36,576 nt of DNA from the NCBI GenBank assembly GCA_007695305.1, contig REEA01000121.1, forward strand, positions 1 to 36,576. The letters run 5' to 3'. The notes beneath the pieces are model-generated. The model ran no database searches. It saw only the letters and a program-made list of their open reading frames with translations, and was not told the DNA's origin. The position numbers were made by a program, and so were the translations under genes. Within the stretch, counting starts at the first letter, position 1; each line of letters starts with the position of its first letter. Below are positions 20,738 through 28,173 of this stretch, in pieces. The DNA comes from Bacteroidia bacterium. GTDB lineage: Bacteria > Bacteroidota > Bacteroidia > Bacteroidales > UBA7960.

Positions 20738-22678
20738 CTATTTACCGGCAGACAAACCGATTTGCATTCCTGCTCTGAAATATCTCAGGGGCATGGGCCT
20801 GCCTTCCAGAACCTGATATTGCTCATTCAGGATGTTGGCGGCAGAAACAAAGATCCGGTAGTGGTATCCTTCCAGGAGATGCTGCCATTGAAGTCCGGCA
20901 TCCAGGGTGCTGAACGATGAGAGCCAAAGGCTGTTGTCGCCGGTGGTGTATCTTTTTCCCGTGTATTGTTGATTCACGAACAGGGAAAACCGGTGATAGC
21001 CAATGCGCAGATGATAGCCCAGCGAGTTACGCGGCACATATATCAGCTGTTTTCCCACGGAAGCGTCATCGGCATTGACGGCCTTCGTGTTTTCGGCAAT
21101 GTTGTGATCCCAGCGGCCTTCCAGATGAAAGGAAAACTCTCTGATTCCGGCTTCGGCCATGAGCCGGAGCTCTGTGCCATAGCTTTGCACTTCCTGAAGG
21201 TTTTGCGGCGACCAGAACATGGTGTCGTCCACAGGTGCCCAAATGATCCATTGGGTGGTATTTCTGTTGTAACCGGTTAGTGATGCACCCGACAGTCGCA
21301 CAAAACTGCCGTTATTTTGTGTGTCTGTTTGTTGATGCCGGAAAACGAATGCAATGTCCTGGCTCCAGCCGTATTCCGGTTCCAGATCCGGGTTCCCGCC
21401 CGGTGACCAGTATTTATCGTTGAGCGTGGGCAAACGGAAATTTTTCCCCACATTTGCCTTCATCGTCCATCGCTCCGTTGCGCGGTAGGATGCCCCAAAG
21501 GATGGCACAAAAGGGATATCCTGATCCTGCATAAACTCCTGTCGGCCACTGGCTGTTAACTGCAGTTTTTCAGGCAATACTTCCCACCTGAGTGCAGAAA
21601 ACAGGGCAAAGGTTTGTTGTGAAAACCGTTCACCATTATAATCATCGGCCCTGGCGTTTGCCCATTGCGTGTTCACGCCCGCATTGATGAACAGGCCGGT
21701 GGCAGGTTCCACTAGCAGATCAGCCTCCTGAACAGTGGTTTGGGACCGGGAATAGCTTTCGCCGAAAAAACTATCGGCATAAAGAATGGATTCGTCAAAG
21801 TAACCGCCGCGCCAGCTCAGGATGCTTCTGGTGAAAAACGTCTGCCACTGGCCGGTCACACGCACTGCATCGTCTTGCTGATTGGCATCGCCAAAGTCGA
21901 AGTGCACCGGTGACGGGATATCACGGTCCGATTCCTGCCACCACCAACGTATATCCAGCCGGTGCCGTTGGCCAATGTTCAGATAAGTTTCATGCAACAA
22001 GGCCCGGTTCGAAAGGGAAGCATGCTCCTGTTTGGTTAACGGATTGTTGTCCAAAGCCACATTCCTGAAGGAGTATCGGTTTTCCGAGTTTCGGTTCAAT
22101 ACCCTGATCCTGGTAAAGATGGTTGCATTGCCCCAGGATGCGTCAGCATGCTGAGCCAGGTCGCCATAGTCGACGGTTGAAAAGGCACCGGAAAGGTGGA
22201 ATCCCTGCCCGGCAGGGCGCAGGTTGTTGACATGTATGGCACCACCCATTCCTCCGTTGCCCCAAAGGGCACTGCCGCTTCCGTATTGTATGCCCATCTC
22301 ATCAGCAAAAAACATGGGAAGCAATGCCATGTCTGTTTGTCCGTGCATGGGGCTTTGCAGGTTAAAGCCATTCCAAATGATGGCCGTTTGTGCCGGTGAG
22401 CCACCCCGCAACGAACCACTGGCCAGCATACCGGGACCATAGCTTCTGATGAACATACCCGTGTGCATGGAGAGTACATCTCCCATACCATGGTCATAAT
22501 GATGATCCAACAAGTGATCGCTGATCCTGAAAATGTTGTGCCCGGAGCTAAAGGGCGCGTACCTGGAGGCAACTACCTCTGCCGGCTCCAGCAGGATGAG
22601 GGTGTCCGGCCTTTGTGTGGTTTCCCCGTAAAGATGCAAGGGGATCCACATCAATGCAATCAATAGATTTTTTAACAT
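20738..22678 (-). CDS. btuB: TonB-dependent outer-membrane receptor, probable cobalamin transporter (BtuB-like)
   Basis: A 646-residue outer-membrane receptor that should import cobalamin or a related corrinoid using TonB energy. It has a signal peptide (about residues 1-18), a plug domain (about 35-150) with FIRSYGPGMLASGSLRGGSPAQTAI-like sequence and GSGSALWGNGGMGGAIHV, and a beta-barrel. The barrel includes the NFRLPTLNDKYWSPGGNPDLEPEYG signature of TonB receptors. Size is near that of BtuB (about 600) and far below SusC proteins. The substrate call rests mainly on the cobalamin riboswitch in its leader. No btuFCD or cobalamin synthesis genes lie in the window. Stop is 37 nt before the DUF6452 lipoprotein gene. 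Confidence 0.85.
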   Translation of the reverse strand: MLKNLLIALMWIPLHLYGETTQRPDTLILLEPAEVVASRYAPFSSGHNIFRISDHLLDHHYDHGMGDVLSMHTGMFIRSYGPGMLASGSLRGGSPAQTAIIWNGFNLQSPMHGQTDMALLPMFFADEMGIQYGSGSALWGNGGMGGAIHVNNLRPAGQGFHLSGAFSTVDYGDLAQHADASWGNATIFTRIRVLNRNSENRYSFRNVALDNNPLTKQEHASLSNRALLHETYLNIGQRHRLDIRWWWQESDRDIPSPVHFDFGDANQQDDAVRVTGQWQTFFTRSILSWRGGYFDESILYADSFFGESYSRSQTTVQEADLLVEPATGLFINAGVNTQWANARADDYNGERFSQQTFALFSALRWEVLPEKLQLTASGRQEFMQDQDIPFVPSFGASYRATERWTMKANVGKNFRLPTLNDKYWSPGGNPDLEPEYGWSQDIAFVFRHQQTDTQNNGSFVRLSGASLTGYNRNTTQWIIWAPVDDTMFWSPQNLQEVQSYGTELRLMAEAGIREFSFHLEGRWDHNIAENTKAVNADDASVGKQLIYVPRNSLGYHLRIGYHRFSLFVNQQYTGKRYTTGDNSLWLSSFSTLDAGLQWQHLLEGYHYRIFVSAANILNEQYQVLEGRPMPLRYFRAGMQIGLSAGK

Positions 22679-22796
22679 GATGTTGTTGTTTTACCGGCAA
22701 ACAAAGCGGCTTTGACTGGATACCTGACCAAGAAATTACCTGATGTGGTCATGAATCAATTCGCCTTTTTCCCGAAAGCTACAATTGGTTTAATTC

Positions 22797-22968
22797 TACA
22801 GGCAGGTCTTCTGACTTGTTCCGTGTTTATCGCCTTCCCACCCTGTTGGGCAGTGGCATTGGAGTGACAAACACACAAGAAGGAACTCACAGCAGCGGGA
22901 ACTGTCCGGGATTTTCACCCGGTTCCCTTTTCATCCGGTTTGTCCGTGAAGGGGCCGGAACCTGTACA
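22797..22968 (-). ncRNA. Cobalamin (AdoCbl-class) riboswitch
   Basis: Read on the minus strand, the segment holds the conserved cobalamin aptamer elements in order. These are ACAGGTTCC at the P1/P2 start, AAAAGGGAACCGGGTGAAAA, TCCCGGACAGTTCCCGC, GCTGTGA, then GCCACTG, GGGTGGGAAGGC and the B12 box AAGTCAGAAGACCTGCC (22817-22801). TACAGG and CCTGTA close P1. It lies about 120 nt upstream of the TonB receptor ATG. A TGACCA/TGGTCA stem in the intervening platform could be involved in control. Cobalamin binding is expected to repress the receptor. Confidence 0.95.
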
Positions 22969-22972
22969 GCGT

Positions 22973-22980
22973 CAAAGGTA
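22973..22980 (-). promoter_or_regulatory. Promoter of the riboswitch-btuB transcript (TACCTTTG)
   Basis: TACCTTTG on the minus strand matches the Bacteroidota -7 element. It would start transcription at about 22966, exactly at the 5' edge of the riboswitch P1 stem, which strengthens both calls. Confidence 0.7.
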
Positions 22981-23196
22981 AGTTTTTTTTTAATGCTGAC
23001 GGCTATTATTATGGCAGGGTTTGGTGAATGACCGGGATAATGGAAAATATACCAATGTGCCAATTTATCAATGTGAAAATATTTTGCATAAGTCGGTGTA
23101 ATCTTCCAGGATGGTTATCCTTTGCGGCCTTTGCGTGGAACTAAAAGTCGGGCAATAGGGTAAGTATTCGTACATGTGAAAAGGTCAGGCCCGATA

Positions 23197-24519
23197 TTAT
23201 GGAGAAAAGTACGTAGCTACGCCCATTCCCAGCAGTTCTGATACGGGGCGGCAATCGGGAGCCAGAATATGCCCCTCTTTGTTTTTTGCCACAGCACCGC
23301 AGCCGCCACCGCATACCAGTTGTAAATTGCAGGTCCGGCAGTCCTCAATGGCAAAAACATCCCGCTGTTGCCAGGCTTTGATCTTTTCATGGTTGAGCAC
23401 CACTTCCGGATAAAAGCTTCCCAGCTCTTCACCGGGTTTGCCGACCGTTGCCGTACAGCTGTATATGTTCCCCTTATAGTCAAAAGCCCATTCCCCCTTG
23501 CATGCCGGGCAGGCATCAAACAAAGGCGGCGGCAAAGACCCATTATCTTTAAGAAAACGGGCAACGCTGAAAGCCGGGCGGTGAAACTCCTGAATTTCCG
23601 GGTGCTTTTTAATCAGATGATAGAGGTCGCGGTACATGGACAGGCGCGAATACAGCGTTGATTGTCCGGAATGACAATGGTGAAGCTCATAATTCCGCCC
23701 CAGTTGGGTCTTGAACAAGGGTGATGTTGTCCAACCTTTGTTGATGGCAAAACGGGCAAGTTCCGGAAGGTTGTCCATGTTCTCCTTATCCACCACCATG
23801 CGCAGATTCACCCGCAGACCTGCGTTCAAACACTGATCAATGGCATCCACAATACGGGCGAAGCTTTTTTTGCCGCCTTTGTGGGGCCTCCGCCGGTTAT
23901 GAACTTCTTCGGTACCGTCAAGGGTTAGCTGTATCTCTCTAATATTTACCGCAGAAAAGATATCCAGATACTCATCCAGGTGATATCCGTTGGTAACAAC
24001 GGCCAGATCGAGCCGGTTTGCGGCACAGGATTCCACAAAACGCCCGATACCCTCCCTGAAAACCTTGCCGGAGAGCAGGGGTTCGCCGCCAAAAAGCGTT
24101 ATATAACGCTTCCGGTTGCCATATTGGCCGTCAATGTAAGAGAAAAAGGCATCCACTACGGGTGGCAACAGATGGTCGGGCTCAGACAAATAGGGTGCCT
24201 GGTAGCAATAACTGCAATGGAAGTTGCATTGGTAAGTGGGAACAAAAAAAAGCTGGAGTTCTTCGCGGTCACGCTCTTCCAAAAAGTCAAGGTAAGCCAT
24301 ACGATAGCGCTGCTGCTCCTCTTCAGGATCAACAACATAACCCTTTTCCACAAATTGGGGAAGCGGCTGATCAGAGCTGTACTGCAGTGTTTTCAGTTCT
24401 TTTGATGTGATCACGTCGGCATGACCCGATAACAGGTTGGCGATCACATACCTGTCCGTATCCGGTATTTCAGATACAATATTATGTGCCGAAAGACGCA
24501 TGCAGGATGTATTCTTCAT
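23197..24519 (-). CDS. Radical SAM/SPASM peptide maturase
   Basis: A 440-residue radical SAM enzyme likely to modify the small peptide encoded just upstream. The radical SAM core carries the 4Fe-4S motif C98-x3-C102-x2-C105 (TYQCNFHCSYCYQ), the GGEP motif (residues 144-147) and a TIM-barrel-like region to about 320. The C-terminus is a complete SPASM domain: C340-x9-G-x4-C355, then C394-x2-C397-x5-C403-x3-C407 and C423. These residues would hold two auxiliary clusters. Residues 20-95 resemble the N-terminal extension of peptide maturases (RYVIANLLSGHADVITSKE). SPASM enzymes include anaerobic sulfatase maturases and RiPP enzymes that make thioether or C-C links. No sulfatase is nearby, and the Cys-rich peptide ends 20 nt away, so RiPP maturation is my inference. 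The chemistry is unknown. Confidence 0.9.
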   Translation of the reverse strand: MKNTSCMRLSAHNIVSEIPDTDRYVIANLLSGHADVITSKELKTLQYSSDQPLPQFVEKGYVVDPEEEQQRYRMAYLDFLEERDREELQLFFVPTYQCNFHCSYCYQAPYLSEPDHLLPPVVDAFFSYIDGQYGNRKRYITLFGGEPLLSGKVFREGIGRFVESCAANRLDLAVVTNGYHLDEYLDIFSAVNIREIQLTLDGTEEVHNRRRPHKGGKKSFARIVDAIDQCLNAGLRVNLRMVVDKENMDNLPELARFAINKGWTTSPLFKTQLGRNYELHHCHSGQSTLYSRLSMYRDLYHLIKKHPEIQEFHRPAFSVARFLKDNGSLPPPLFDACPACKGEWAFDYKGNIYSCTATVGKPGEELGSFYPEVVLNHEKIKAWQQRDVFAIEDCRTCNLQLVCGGGCGAVAKNKEGHILAPDCRPVSELLGMGVATYFSP

Positions 24520-24539
24520 ACAGGATACAGAGCGCAGAT

Positions 24540-24650
24540 TTAATCATGGCAGCCTGCCTGTGCAACTGAAGTCTTGGCACAACACTGTGCCTGCTGTTTG
24601 TTCTTGTTCTGCTTTTCCTGTTTTTTTTCTTTCTTGATCAGCGTTTTCAT
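24540..24650 (-). CDS. Small Cys-containing peptide, putative RiPP precursor
   Basis: A 36-residue peptide starting at ATG 24650 and ending in TAA. Residues 1-22 are a highly charged Lys/Gln/Glu/Asn leader-like segment (MKTLIKKEKKQEKQ start). The C-terminal 14 residues read CCAKTSVAQAGCHD, with Cys at 23, 24 and 33 and a His-Asp end. The lack of hydrophobic residues excludes a signal peptide, and no GG cleavage motif is present. The gene lies between a methyltransferase gene (67 nt upstream) and a radical SAM/SPASM gene (20 nt downstream), all on one strand. That position, the length and a leader/core division fit a RiPP precursor. A weak CATGTTTG element at 24697-24704 might provide extra transcription. 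No known family is recognised; expression and modification are inferred. Confidence 0.7.
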   Translation of the reverse strand: MKTLIKKEKKQEKQNKNKQQAQCCAKTSVAQAGCHD

Positions 24651-24717
24651 CGAAAATAATATTTATAGATTCATTGTTTATGTCCACCTTACGGTACAAA
24701 CATGTTTAACAGCAGCT

Positions 24718-25347
24718 TTACTTCATTCCCTTTATGGTGAAGCTGGCCACTTTGATTTTCCCTTTTTCATAGGGCTGCGACTCTTCCAAAACTTCTATGC
24801 TATGCAAACCGGCATTGATAACATTCTCAAAATAGACTTCTCTTGTTACGGCACCGGCCCAGCATTCGGCAACCATTTCGGGGTTGTTTCTGAATGCGTC
24901 CGGCACCGTTTCAACAGCATAAATGTCACTTACCACAAAATGCCCGCCTTTTTTTAACAACCGGGCAATTTCCTGCCATACCTTATCCTGCTGCAACGAG
25001 TGGTTGATGGTACAATTGGAGATAATTACATCAGCAATATCATCTTCCAGTGAGATTTCCTCAAGCGGGGATTTGACAAAGCCAATGTTCTTTAATCCAA
25101 GTATTTCAGCCTGTTTCCCGGCTGTATCCATCATACCATCGGAAATATCAACACCATAAGCATACCCTTCCTCACCGGACAGGGTAGCCATGCGCAACAC
25201 ATCTCGGCCTTTGCCGCAGCCAAGGTCTATACACACATCACCGGGCCTGACCTCAGCAAAGGAAAAAGCGCCGCCACAGGAAAGACAACAATCCTGGCCG
25301 GAAAGTGTGTCATATCTTTTGGCAATACTGTTGGTATACTGATCCAT
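24718..25347 (-). CDS. Class I SAM-dependent methyltransferase, ArsM-like
   Basis: A 209-residue methyltransferase. The SAM-binding motif is CIDLGCGKGRD (residues 39-49), followed by GVDISDGM (65-72) and the ArsM-like SNCTINH (110-116) and LLKKGGHFVVSDI motifs. An N-terminal CCLSCGG (20-26), Cys112 and Cys162 in ECWAGAV resemble arsenite methyltransferases. The second C-terminal arsenic-ligand Cys appears absent, and the N-terminal segment before motif I is shorter than in ArsM. No other ars genes are nearby. As the first gene of the unit with the Cys peptide and the SPASM enzyme, it may methylate the peptide or a metalloid bound to it; both are inference. ATG at 25347 is preferred to the adjacent GTG at 25350. 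Confidence 0.85.
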   Translation of the reverse strand: MDQYTNSIAKRYDTLSGQDCCLSCGGAFSFAEVRPGDVCIDLGCGKGRDVLRMATLSGEEGYAYGVDISDGMMDTAGKQAEILGLKNIGFVKSPLEEISLEDDIADVIISNCTINHSLQQDKVWQEIARLLKKGGHFVVSDIYAVETVPDAFRNNPEMVAECWAGAVTREVYFENVINAGLHSIEVLEESQPYEKGKIKVASFTIKGMK

Positions 25348-25385
25348 CACAAAACCTCAAACATTTACATACTTAAATATTGGTA

Positions 25386-25393
25386 CAAAGATA
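25386..25393 (-). promoter_or_regulatory. Promoter of the methyltransferase-peptide-radical SAM unit (TATCTTTG)
   Basis: TATCTTTG followed by TACC on the minus strand matches the Bacteroidota -7 element. It places the start of transcription roughly 30 nt before the methyltransferase ATG, and it lies just after the rocD terminator, so the three-gene unit has its own start. Confidence 0.6.
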
Positions 25394-25413
25394 ACAATTC
25401 GTTTGAGAAATGA

Positions 25414-25443
25414 GAAAGGGATGGTGTTTTGACCATCCCTTTC
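25414..25443 (-). terminator. Terminator of rocD
   Basis: A perfect 12-bp stem GAAAGGGATGGT (25414-25425) / ACCATCCCTTTC (25432-25443) with a 6-nt loop follows the rocD stop by about 60 nt. The T tract after it on the minus strand is short and interrupted, so termination strength is uncertain. Confidence 0.7.
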
Positions 25444-25503
25444 GTTTGTGATTTTCCTTTCGTGCCGTTGCCGGCGCCGGAAGTGTATGAATGACATTTC
25501 AGA

Positions 25504-26736
25504 CTATTCAAATGATTCGATTGCTTCTCGAATAATGCTGACACATTCCATGAGTTGCTCTTCGGTGATCACCAAAGGTGGCGCAAAACGTATTTTATCG
25601 CCGTGTGTGGGTTTTGCCAGCAGGCCCAGTTCTTTCATTTTCAGGCATACGTCCATTGCTTCTTTTCCGTTTTTCGGCTTGATCACGATGGCATTGAGCA
25701 GTCCCTTTCCTCTTACGAGTGTAAGCATCTCTGATTTGATGGCACGCAGTTCCCTGCGCAGGACCTCCCCAAGATACTCGGCCCTTTCGGAAAGCTTTTC
25801 CTCACGGATCACTTCAAGAGCGGCCATGGCTACCCTTGCAGCAACCGGGTTGCCACCAAAGGTGGAACCATGCTGACCGGGCTTGATAACCAGCATCACA
25901 TCATCGTTGGCCAGCACTGCAGATACGGGATAAATCCCTCCACTGATGGCTTTACCGAGGATTACCACATCGGGCTTCACATTTTCATGGTCGCAGGCCA
26001 GCATTTTACCGGTACGTGCAATACCTGTCTGTACCTCATCAGCCATATACAATACATTGTGCTTTTTGCAAAGGTCATAGGCCTTTTTGAGATATCCCTC
26101 ATCGGGAACAAACACCCCTGCCTCCCCCTGGATCGGCTCAAACAGGAAACCGGCCACATTCGGATCCTTCAAGGCATTACCGAGAGCACACAAATCGTTA
26201 TAGGGGATACGGATAAAGCCGGGTGTGAAAGGACCATAGTCGCTGTAACCATCGGGGTCGTTTGAAAACGAAACAATGGTGGTGGTGCGACCGTGGAAAT
26301 TGTTTTCACATACAATGATCTTTGCCTGGTTTTCGGGTACGCCTTTTTTCCTGTAAGCCCACTTGCGGCAAAGTTTGATGGCCGTTTCAACGGCTTCGGC
26401 TCCCGTATTCATGGGCAACACCTTGTCGTATCCAAACAATTCGGTGATATATTTTTCATAAACACCAAGCACATCATTGTGAAAAGCCCTTGAGGTGAGC
26501 GCCAGTTTTCTGGTTTGCTCAATGAGTGCGTCAACAATTTTAGGATGACAGTGCCCCTGGTTAACAGCCGAATAAGCCGACAGGAAATCGTAATAGCGCT
26601 TTCCCTCAACATCCCAAACGTATACGCCTTCCCCGCGTGATAAAACCACGGGCAAAGGGTGATAGTTATGTGCACCGTGCTTATCCTCCAGTGCGATCGC
26701 CTGCTGCGACGTCGTAATCTTCTCTGTGGTAGTCAT
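25504..26736 (-). CDS. rocD: Ornithine--oxo-acid aminotransferase
   Basis: PLP enzyme that moves the delta-amino group of ornithine to 2-oxoglutarate, giving glutamate-5-semialdehyde and glutamate, and linking arginine/ornithine with proline. The 410-residue fold-type I class III aminotransferase shows [27 protein letters not shown], the [17 protein letters not shown] segment, [12 protein letters not shown] with the PLP-binding Asp, and [14 protein letters not shown] with the Schiff-base Lys. The [15 protein letters not shown] motif follows. The NFHGRTT and IQGEAGV patterns are typical of ornithine aminotransferases rather than ArgD. An AGAGGAG sequence 6 nt before the ATG is a good Shine-Dalgarno match, uncommon among the other genes here. 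It is transcribed alone, with a hairpin terminator downstream. Confidence 0.93.
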   Translation of the reverse strand: MTTTEKITTSQQAIALEDKHGAHNYHPLPVVLSRGEGVYVWDVEGKRYYDFLSAYSAVNQGHCHPKIVDALIEQTRKLALTSRAFHNDVLGVYEKYITELFGYDKVLPMNTGAEAVETAIKLCRKWAYRKKGVPENQAKIIVCENNFHGRTTTIVSFSNDPDGYSDYGPFTPGFIRIPYNDLCALGNALKDPNVAGFLFEPIQGEAGVFVPDEGYLKKAYDLCKKHNVLYMADEVQTGIARTGKMLACDHENVKPDVVILGKAISGGIYPVSAVLANDDVMLVIKPGQHGSTFGGNPVAARVAMAALEVIREEKLSERAEYLGEVLRRELRAIKSEMLTLVRGKGLLNAIVIKPKNGKEAMDVCLKMKELGLLAKPTHGDKIRFAPPLVITEEQLMECVSIIREAIESFE

Positions 26737-27143
26737 AACATGCTCCTCTTTAAAATTTGTGAATAAAAAAGATTATCGTATTGAAAAAAATGAATTTTCG
26801 CAGGAGAAAGCGCAAATATAGCAAAAGCCTTTTGATTAAAAAACTTTATTCAAAATGTTTTTGTTTTAAAATGTTAATTTTTTAACAACTTTGGCCTAAA
26901 AGGCAGAATTACAGCGAAATTGTGCTGTTGCAAGATGTCAGAATACATATCCGAACATGATCCAAAGCAATTTTTGTTTATTTTTTTAGAGAAATCATTA
27001 AACATTTTACAGGGTCGGATGTTTATACAAATGATAAGATAATGAACGGTGCCAATCATCCAACCATTCATCATCAAAATATGAAGAACAACAAAAAACC
27101 TGTTTTACATTTCACACATTTCGACATTTCACACATTAAAAAC
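26737..27143. other. AT-rich divergent region between rocD and the SOUL gene
   Basis: No gene is seen in this stretch. A possible plus-strand promoter is TTTTTG at 26858-26863 with CAACTTTG at 26886-26893, a weak match to the -33/-7 pattern, which would give a leader of about 240 nt. A 14-nt direct repeat ACATTTCACACATT occurs at 27107-27120 and 27124-27137, just before the SOUL start codon. Confidence 0.45.
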
Positions 27144-27737
27144 ATGAAAACCACCATCATTTTAACAGTCATTTTTCTCACGACCATGACCGGCATCAGG
27201 CTTTGGGCTTCGGAAAGTTCCCGGAGCATTGAAGAGTATCCATACACCGTTTTACAAAGCTACCCGGGCTTTGAGGTCCGTTTATACGAACAGGCGATTT
27301 TTGCGCGCACACACATCGACGCAGAAACATACCGTTCAGGTTCAGGTAACGGATTCCGTACATTGGCATCCTATATTTTCGGCGGCAATGATCGCAATGA
27401 GGGGATTGCCATGACGGCTCCCGTGGCCATGCGTTGGGACGATGGCATGGTGATGGAGTTCATGATGCCCTCCAAATATTCGCTCGAAACCCTTCCGGCT
27501 CCCAATCGCGGTGATATAGAGTTGTATGAAAAGCCTGCGGTGATCATGGCCGGACTAACATTCGGCGGCTGGGCCAACGACCGGCGCATTGCACAAAAGA
27601 TCCGGGAACTTTCTGACCTACTGGAAGAACACGGAATCAGGCACAACGGCCAATTCCAGTTTTTCGGCTACGACTCGCCCTACAAAATGGTGAACCGCCG
27701 CAACGATATCGTAGTGCAGGTGGAAGGATGGGAATAG
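27144..27737 (+). CDS. SOUL heme-binding family protein, exported
   Basis: From the ATG at 27144 the product has 197 residues with an N-terminal signal peptide (about 1-20, TTIILTVIFLTTMTGIRLWA). The mature SOUL/HBP domain begins EYPYTVLQSYPGFEVRLYEQAIFA and shows NEGIAMTAPVAM, the MEFMMPSKYSLETLPAP segment and the final FFGYDSPYKMVNRRNDIVVQV, all typical of the family. SOUL proteins bind heme or other hydrophobic ligands; the bacterial role is unclear. The longer frame from 27042 would put 34 charged and polar residues before the signal peptide and includes the small direct repeat, so the inner ATG is chosen. The gene is isolated. Confidence 0.88.
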   Translation: MKTTIILTVIFLTTMTGIRLWASESSRSIEEYPYTVLQSYPGFEVRLYEQAIFARTHIDAETYRSGSGNGFRTLASYIFGGNDRNEGIAMTAPVAMRWDDGMVMEFMMPSKYSLETLPAPNRGDIELYEKPAVIMAGLTFGGWANDRRIAQKIRELSDLLEEHGIRHNGQFQFFGYDSPYKMVNRRNDIVVQVEGWE

Positions 27738-27813
27738 CATCGGAAGGTTGCGGAATATAGTATGGTCTGCTCAACCTTTTCCCGGAGCAAAATAGGCTTC
27801 CGTACATTTTATT

Positions 27814-27928
27814 AGCACACAGATAACACGAATGCAACAGATTAAAAACAGATTTTCTTATAATCTTTTGATTAGGATGTATTTGCCAAATCCGTGATTA
27901 TCCGTTGCATCTGTGTCATCCGTGTTCC
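27814..27928. repeat. Inverted repeat of ACACRGAT units (dispersed intergenic element)
   Basis: The left arm (27814-27854) CACAGATAACACGAATGCAA... and the right arm (27889-27928) ...TTGCATCTGTGTCATCCGTG are imperfect inverted copies of about 40 nt around a 34-nt centre. Each arm is built of degenerate ACACRGAT-like units. A related single arm is at 73-117. Transcribed, it would fold into a long hairpin. Confidence 0.7.
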
Positions 27929-28092
27929 AAGCAACATGCCCGAATAATTAACATTCCGGAAGCTTTTACCCGATGATTTTTGTTGAACACCATTCGGGGT
28001 TCAACAATCAATTGACAATCGATCATCAAAACCAATCATCGATCATCGGCAATTGTTTCGCGCTGTCATTGTTGTTAGCGGCAGATGAAAAT

Positions 28093-28159
28093 CTTTGTGT
28101 TCATTGTGTTCTCTGTGGTGAATTATTTTTTCACCACAAAGTGTACAAGGTGCGCAAAG
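28093..28159. repeat. Inverted repeat of CTTTGTG / CACAAAG type
   Basis: Arms of 30 nt, 28093-28122 (ending CTCTGTGGTGAA) and 28130-28159 (starting TTCACCACAAAG), are imperfect inverted copies with a 7-nt centre; the innermost bases pair perfectly over GTGGTGAA/TTCACCAC. It lies just beyond the end of the large secreted-protein gene and could serve as a terminator for it. Confidence 0.65.
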
Positions 28160-28173
28160 AAAAATGCCCTTCC

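Larger units (their letters stand above)
22679..23196. other. Intergenic region with riboswitch and repeat-like sequence
   Basis: The left part is the btuB leader with the riboswitch and its expression platform. Between about 22981 and 23196 I see no gene. There are degenerate 8-mer repeats (CCAATGTG / CCAATTTA / TCAATGTG, about 23051-23076) and a segment TTTGCGGCCTTTGCGTGG near 23130 of the dispersed type found between Bacteroidota genes. This stretch is also the 3' flank of the radical SAM gene; no clear terminator hairpin was found. Confidence 0.55.
27738..28173. other. Intergenic region with two inverted repeats
   Basis: A 436-nt gap between convergent genes without a credible ORF. It holds an ACACGGAT-type inverted repeat (27814-27928), a stretch of short ATCGAT/CAATC repeats (about 28005-28050), and a second inverted repeat of CTTTGTG/CACAAAG type (28093-28159). 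Confidence 0.65.

Noticed and set aside
23197-24519. Radical SAM enzyme as an anaerobic sulfatase maturase
   Set aside because: The SPASM pattern would allow it, but no sulfatase gene lies nearby and a Cys peptide gene directly precedes it; not excluded outright.
27814-28159. CRISPR-like repeats
   Set aside because: The units are degenerate and arranged as inverted arms, with no regular spacers and no cas genes.
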